9,144 bases of DNA, from NCBI GenBank assembly GCA_903904615.1, contig CAIVDG010000050.1, positions 1 to 9,144 of the forward strand, in the 5' to 3' direction. The notes beneath the pieces are model-generated. The model had not been told where the DNA came from. It ran no database searches and worked only from the letters and a program-made list of their open reading frames with translations. Positions within the stretch are counted from its first letter, which is position 1, and each line of letters begins with the position of its first letter. Shown here in pieces: positions 7,136 through 9,144 of the stretch. The translations under genes were made by a program, and so were the position numbers. This DNA comes from an uncultured Acidimicrobiaceae bacterium (GTDB lineage Bacteria > Actinomycetota > Acidimicrobiia > Acidimicrobiales > Ilumatobacteraceae).

Positions 7136-7165
7136 AATCTAGGCAGACCAAGCGGAAATGGTCAA
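7136..7165 (-). promoter_or_regulatory. Candidate sigma-70-type promoter of the atp operon
   Basis: Reading the minus strand, TTGACC (7160-7165, five of six bases matching TTGACA) is followed after 18 bases by TAGATT (7136-7141, four of six matching TATAAT). Transcription would begin near 7129 and leave a leader of about 50 nt before GTG 7081. It is the best-matching pair in the only sizeable gap ahead of the operon. The call rests on consensus matching alone; a start further upstream, or read-through from the regulator genes, remains possible. Confidence 0.5.
7146..7163. promoter_or_regulatory. 18-bp dyad inside the promoter spacer, possible operator
   Basis: GACCA (7146-7150) and TGGTC (7159-7163) form perfect 5-bp inverted arms around 8 bases (agcggaaa). 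The dyad covers most of the spacer between the candidate -35 and -10 elements and overlaps the -35. A regulator bound here would be expected to block the polymerase. Five-base arms can arise by chance, so this is a candidate only. Confidence 0.3.
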
Positions 7166-7182
7166 ACCAACAAAGTCACACC
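7161..7182 (-). repeat. Imperfect direct repeat upstream of the atp promoter
   Basis: On the minus strand GGTGTGAC (7175-7182) and GGTTTGAC (7161-7168) are identical at seven of eight bases and start 14 bases apart. The second copy overlaps the candidate -35 element. The placement suits a binding site for a dimeric regulator, perhaps the adjacent response regulator, but no matching copy was seen before the kinase gene. Confidence 0.35.
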
Positions 7183-7203
7183 AGGCACTTTGGGCTTGCG
7201 GAC

Positions 7204-7225
7204 CGGGGAGGCCCTTCCCTCCCCG
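7204..7225 (-). terminator. GC-rich hairpin after the response-regulator gene
   Basis: A perfect 8-bp stem, CGGGGAGG paired with CCTCCCCG, with a 6-nt loop, begins 7 nt after the response-regulator stop. It is the strongest hairpin I noticed. No T-run follows on the minus strand, so it would be a stem-only terminator, of a kind often suggested in Actinomycetota, or a stabilising mRNA 3' structure. It separates the regulatory pair from the atp promoter. Confidence 0.55.
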
Positions 7226-7232
7226 ACTCACA

Positions 7233-7871
7233 TCACATTTCTGCGAGCTCTGATTGATACTCCGAGAAGAACAGAGCGAGCTGGGTTCGGTTGTCCTTGT
7301 TGAAGCGCGACAACATCCGTGACACACGATTGCGAACAGTCTGTAACCCGAGATACACCGTCTCAGCGATTTGCTTGTCGGAGTATCCGAGAGCGATCAG
7401 TCGAGCAATGTGTCGATCATTCGCATCGAGCTTGCGAAGAATTCCCATTCCCCGCTTCTCGAGTGTCTCTGACGCAACACGTACTTCTGCAGGATTGATA
7501 AGCCGCATTCCTGATGCAACATCGCGAATGGTTTGCACCAACGCGTCTGAACTACCGGACTTCAGAAGGAACGCGCTTGCTCCAAGTTCGTAAGCAGACA
7601 CCAATGCCTCGTCGGAATCGAAAGATGTCAGCATGACAACCTTTACATCTGGATGATTTGCAACCACGGAACGTGCAACGTCTAAACCGGATTCGCCGTC
7701 TAAACGAACATCCATCACCAACACTTCTGGTACTTCTATTTCAATGAGCGCATTCGTTGATGCAAGCGAATCGGCAATTCCAACAATGTGAACACCATCT
7801 TCGTGTTCGATGACGGATGCGAGTGCTTCTCGCACCATGACGTGGTCGTCACAAATTGCTACGCGAATCAT
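7233..7871 (-). CDS. NarL/LuxR-family two-component response regulator
   Basis: A 212-residue DNA-binding regulator, activated by phosphate transfer from its kinase. The receiver domain (1-120) has the acid pair Asp8-Asp9, the phospho-acceptor Asp54 in VMDVRLDG, switch residue Thr82 and Lys104. A linker leads to a LuxR-type helix-turn-helix (about 148-198) with LIALGYSDKQIAETVYLG and the recognition helix TVRNRVSRMLSRF. ATG 7871 is chosen because it overlaps the kinase stop as ATGA, with AGGGG about 8 nt upstream; an in-frame TTG at 7877 would add two residues. A hairpin follows its stop and the atp promoter region lies just beyond. The target genes are unknown; the atp operon and its own operon are natural candidates by position only. 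Confidence 0.95.
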   Translation of the reverse strand: MIRVAICDDHVMVREALASVIEHEDGVHIVGIADSLASTNALIEIEVPEVLVMDVRLDGESGLDVARSVVANHPDVKVVMLTSFDSDEALVSAYELGASAFLLKSGSSDALVQTIRDVASGMRLINPAEVRVASETLEKRGMGILRKLDANDRHIARLIALGYSDKQIAETVYLGLQTVRNRVSRMLSRFNKDNRTQLALFFSEYQSELAEM

Positions 7872-8938
7872 AGGCAATACCCCTCACACGGAATGGACCA
7901 CTCAATGGTGAGCCCCTCATTCTTTCCTGCCGTAATCTCCATATTTCCTCCTAATGATTCGGCGCGTTCGCGCATGTTTTGAAGACCGTTACGTGGTTTC
8001 GATTCCGACGAGAGACCCGACCCGTCGTCGGAAACGAAGACTTTTAACTTCTCATCTGCGAGAACAACCGAAACTGAGACAAAGCTCGCTCCACCGTGAC
8101 GTACTGCGTTTGACACAGCTTCAGTGCACACGGCACGAACGTGGCCCGAATACTCGTCGTTTAAGGTTGGCGCATCGATGCGAAGGTCCAGTTGCGTTTC
8201 CGTCGGGAGCAGAATTGGAATCAATGCATCTTCCAAAAGCAACCGCAATGGAGAGGCACGTCTCACTTCGATATCTAAGATCTCGCGTCGGATTTCAGAT
8301 ATGACATCTGCCAAAGAATCAATCGCTGCATTGATAACTCGGCTCACTTCACGTTGTGCCGTGCGCCCCGCAATAGACAGCGACAAAGAAGTTGCATACA
8401 GATTTTGGATAACTGTGTCGTGCAAATTACGCGCTATACGTTCCCGCTCCACAGCCATTGCGCGTTTGCGAGCAGCAATTGCGAGCAGTGACTTTTGATT
8501 ATTGAGAATCTCCTGCATACGGTGCTGTTCGGTGAGATCAGGGCTGACAGTCATTACTGCGTTGCCAACTCGCTGCCACCGAACCTGGTACGCATGCCCA
8601 TCTAGGTTCTCTAAATTTCGATACTTACCTTGCCATCCATTTCCGATCACATAAGTTTGAATCGAGTACCCATCTTCCCAAGCAACTGACATGTGTGAGA
8701 TTCCAGCTTCGGGCTGAACATACAGTTCACTAATGAGCTGCCCAGCAGATACCGAGTTTCGCCGATTGGTCCTATACGAATGATTGCCCCACAGCAATCG
8801 GCCATCGACAATCGTTCCAAATGAATCAAGGACGGGCTCATAGATTGCAATATTGTCCCTAATTTCATAAAGAAATTGATAGAGGTTGTCGCGAGACAAC
8901 TCTAAGAGAGTTTCCTTATGAACAGAATCGTCTTCCAT
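7868..8938 (-). CDS. Cytosolic PAS-domain sensor histidine kinase (HisKA_3 type)
   Basis: A 356-residue kinase, partner of the overlapping response regulator. An N-terminal PAS-like domain (about 20-140) contains IAIYEPVLDSFGTIVDGRLL and ends in the typical SPDLTEQHRMQEI. The dimerisation/phospho-acceptor helix carries His173 in RIARNLHDTVIQNLY. The ATP-binding domain has the N box CTEAVSNAVRHGG (271-283), a DDGSG G1 box (304-308) and GLQNMRERAESLGG (318-331). There is no membrane segment or signal peptide, so it should sense a cytoplasmic cue; the ligand cannot be read from the sequence. No haem or flavin motif was recognised. ATG 8938 has no clear Shine-Dalgarno and lies 48 nt after the upstream stop, so the start is the least certain part. 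Confidence 0.94.
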   Translation of the reverse strand: MEDDSVHKETLLELSRDNLYQFLYEIRDNIAIYEPVLDSFGTIVDGRLLWGNHSYRTNRRNSVSAGQLISELYVQPEAGISHMSVAWEDGYSIQTYVIGNGWQGKYRNLENLDGHAYQVRWQRVGNAVMTVSPDLTEQHRMQEILNNQKSLLAIAARKRAMAVERERIARNLHDTVIQNLYATSLSLSIAGRTAQREVSRVINAAIDSLADVISEIRREILDIEVRRASPLRLLLEDALIPILLPTETQLDLRIDAPTLNDEYSGHVRAVCTEAVSNAVRHGGASFVSVSVVLADEKLKVFVSDDGSGLSSESKPRNGLQNMRERAESLGGNMEITAGKNEGLTIEWSIPCEGYCL

Positions 8939-8986
8939 GAATTGAAAGGTAACGGACTTCTGTTCTGACGTTCGTACTTTCTGCGC

Positions 8987-9144
8987 CTAATTTGAAGTAC
9001 TTCCGTCATCTCTTTTTCGCTCGAGATCGGGATGTAAAACTGTGTACAAGAACAACACCAGCCCGAGTAATCCGAACGGTGCGTAATTCGTCGTTGTGCG
9101 GTTAAACGCTGGATACAAAACGAATGCAGACAACAACGCAGTCC
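8987..9144 (-). CDS. C-terminal end of an unidentified membrane protein
   Basis: The frame ending in TAG at 8987-8989 is open to the window edge: 51 codons, beginning TALLSAFVLYPAF. Two hydrophobic stretches flank a short polar turn (NRTTTNYAP), and the protein ends in a charged cytosolic tail (HPDLERKRDDGSTSN), so it is the last hairpin of a membrane protein. I do not recognise the family. A WecA/MraY-like sugar-phosphate transferase is one guess, only because such a gene (Rv1302) neighbours the mycobacterial atp operon. It runs the same way as the kinase, 48 nt before it, and could share its transcript. A competing frame over the same bases is cysteine-rich and reads poorly. Confidence 0.6.
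   Translation of the reverse strand, partial: TALLSAFVLYPAFNRTTTNYAPFGLLGLVLFLYTVLHPDLERKRDDGSTSN

Noticed and set aside
8939..8986. Promoter or operator before the kinase gene
   Set aside because: No convincing -35/-10 pair, Shine-Dalgarno or copy of the atp-region repeat could be found in these 48 bases.

Overview
The window reads almost entirely on the minus strand (right to left). It carries most of an F1Fo ATP synthase operon, preceded by a two-component regulatory pair and the tail of a membrane protein. The synthase order from the promoter end is atpZ, atpI, atpB (a), atpE (c), a first b-type gene (b'), a second b-type gene (b), atpH (delta), atpA (alpha), atpG (gamma) and atpD (beta). 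atpD runs off the left edge after 307 codons, and atpC (epsilon), expected next, lies outside. Every catalytic landmark that can be checked is intact: both Walker A motifs, the beta catalytic glutamate, the alpha arginine finger, the a-subunit arginine and the c-subunit glutamate. This looks like a complete, working, probably proton-coupled enzyme.

The organism is most likely an actinomycete-phylum bacterium, and Acidimicrobiia (aquatic, moderate GC; hand-counted lines give about 43-58%) is my best guess. The hints are two b-type genes beside a free-standing delta gene, an alpha subunit with a tail of about 30 residues beyond the usual end, GTG starts mixed with ATG, and the atpZ-atpI pair. 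This placement is inferred from gene style, not from a database search.

Region by region: 1-7081 is the atp operon, tightly packed with 4-bp ATGA overlaps or short gaps carrying Shine-Dalgarno sequences. Positions 7082-7232 form the main control region. It holds a GC-rich 8-bp hairpin just after the response-regulator stop, a direct repeat, a dyad, and a promoter-like TTGACC-18-TAGATT pair pointing into atpZ. Positions 7233-8938 hold a cytosolic PAS histidine kinase and a NarL/LuxR-family response regulator, overlapping by 4 bp. Positions 8987-9144 hold the last 51 codons of a membrane protein of unknown identity. No stretch over 300 bases lacks a gene.

The core operon is conventional. The parts worth attention are the regulatory pair and operator-like repeats directly upstream of the synthase, the likely wrong longest-ORF start of atpZ, the unfused b/b'/delta layout, the acidic N-terminal extension of b', and the tail of alpha. 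I found no sign of a wholly new system, mobile element, CRISPR array or RNA gene.
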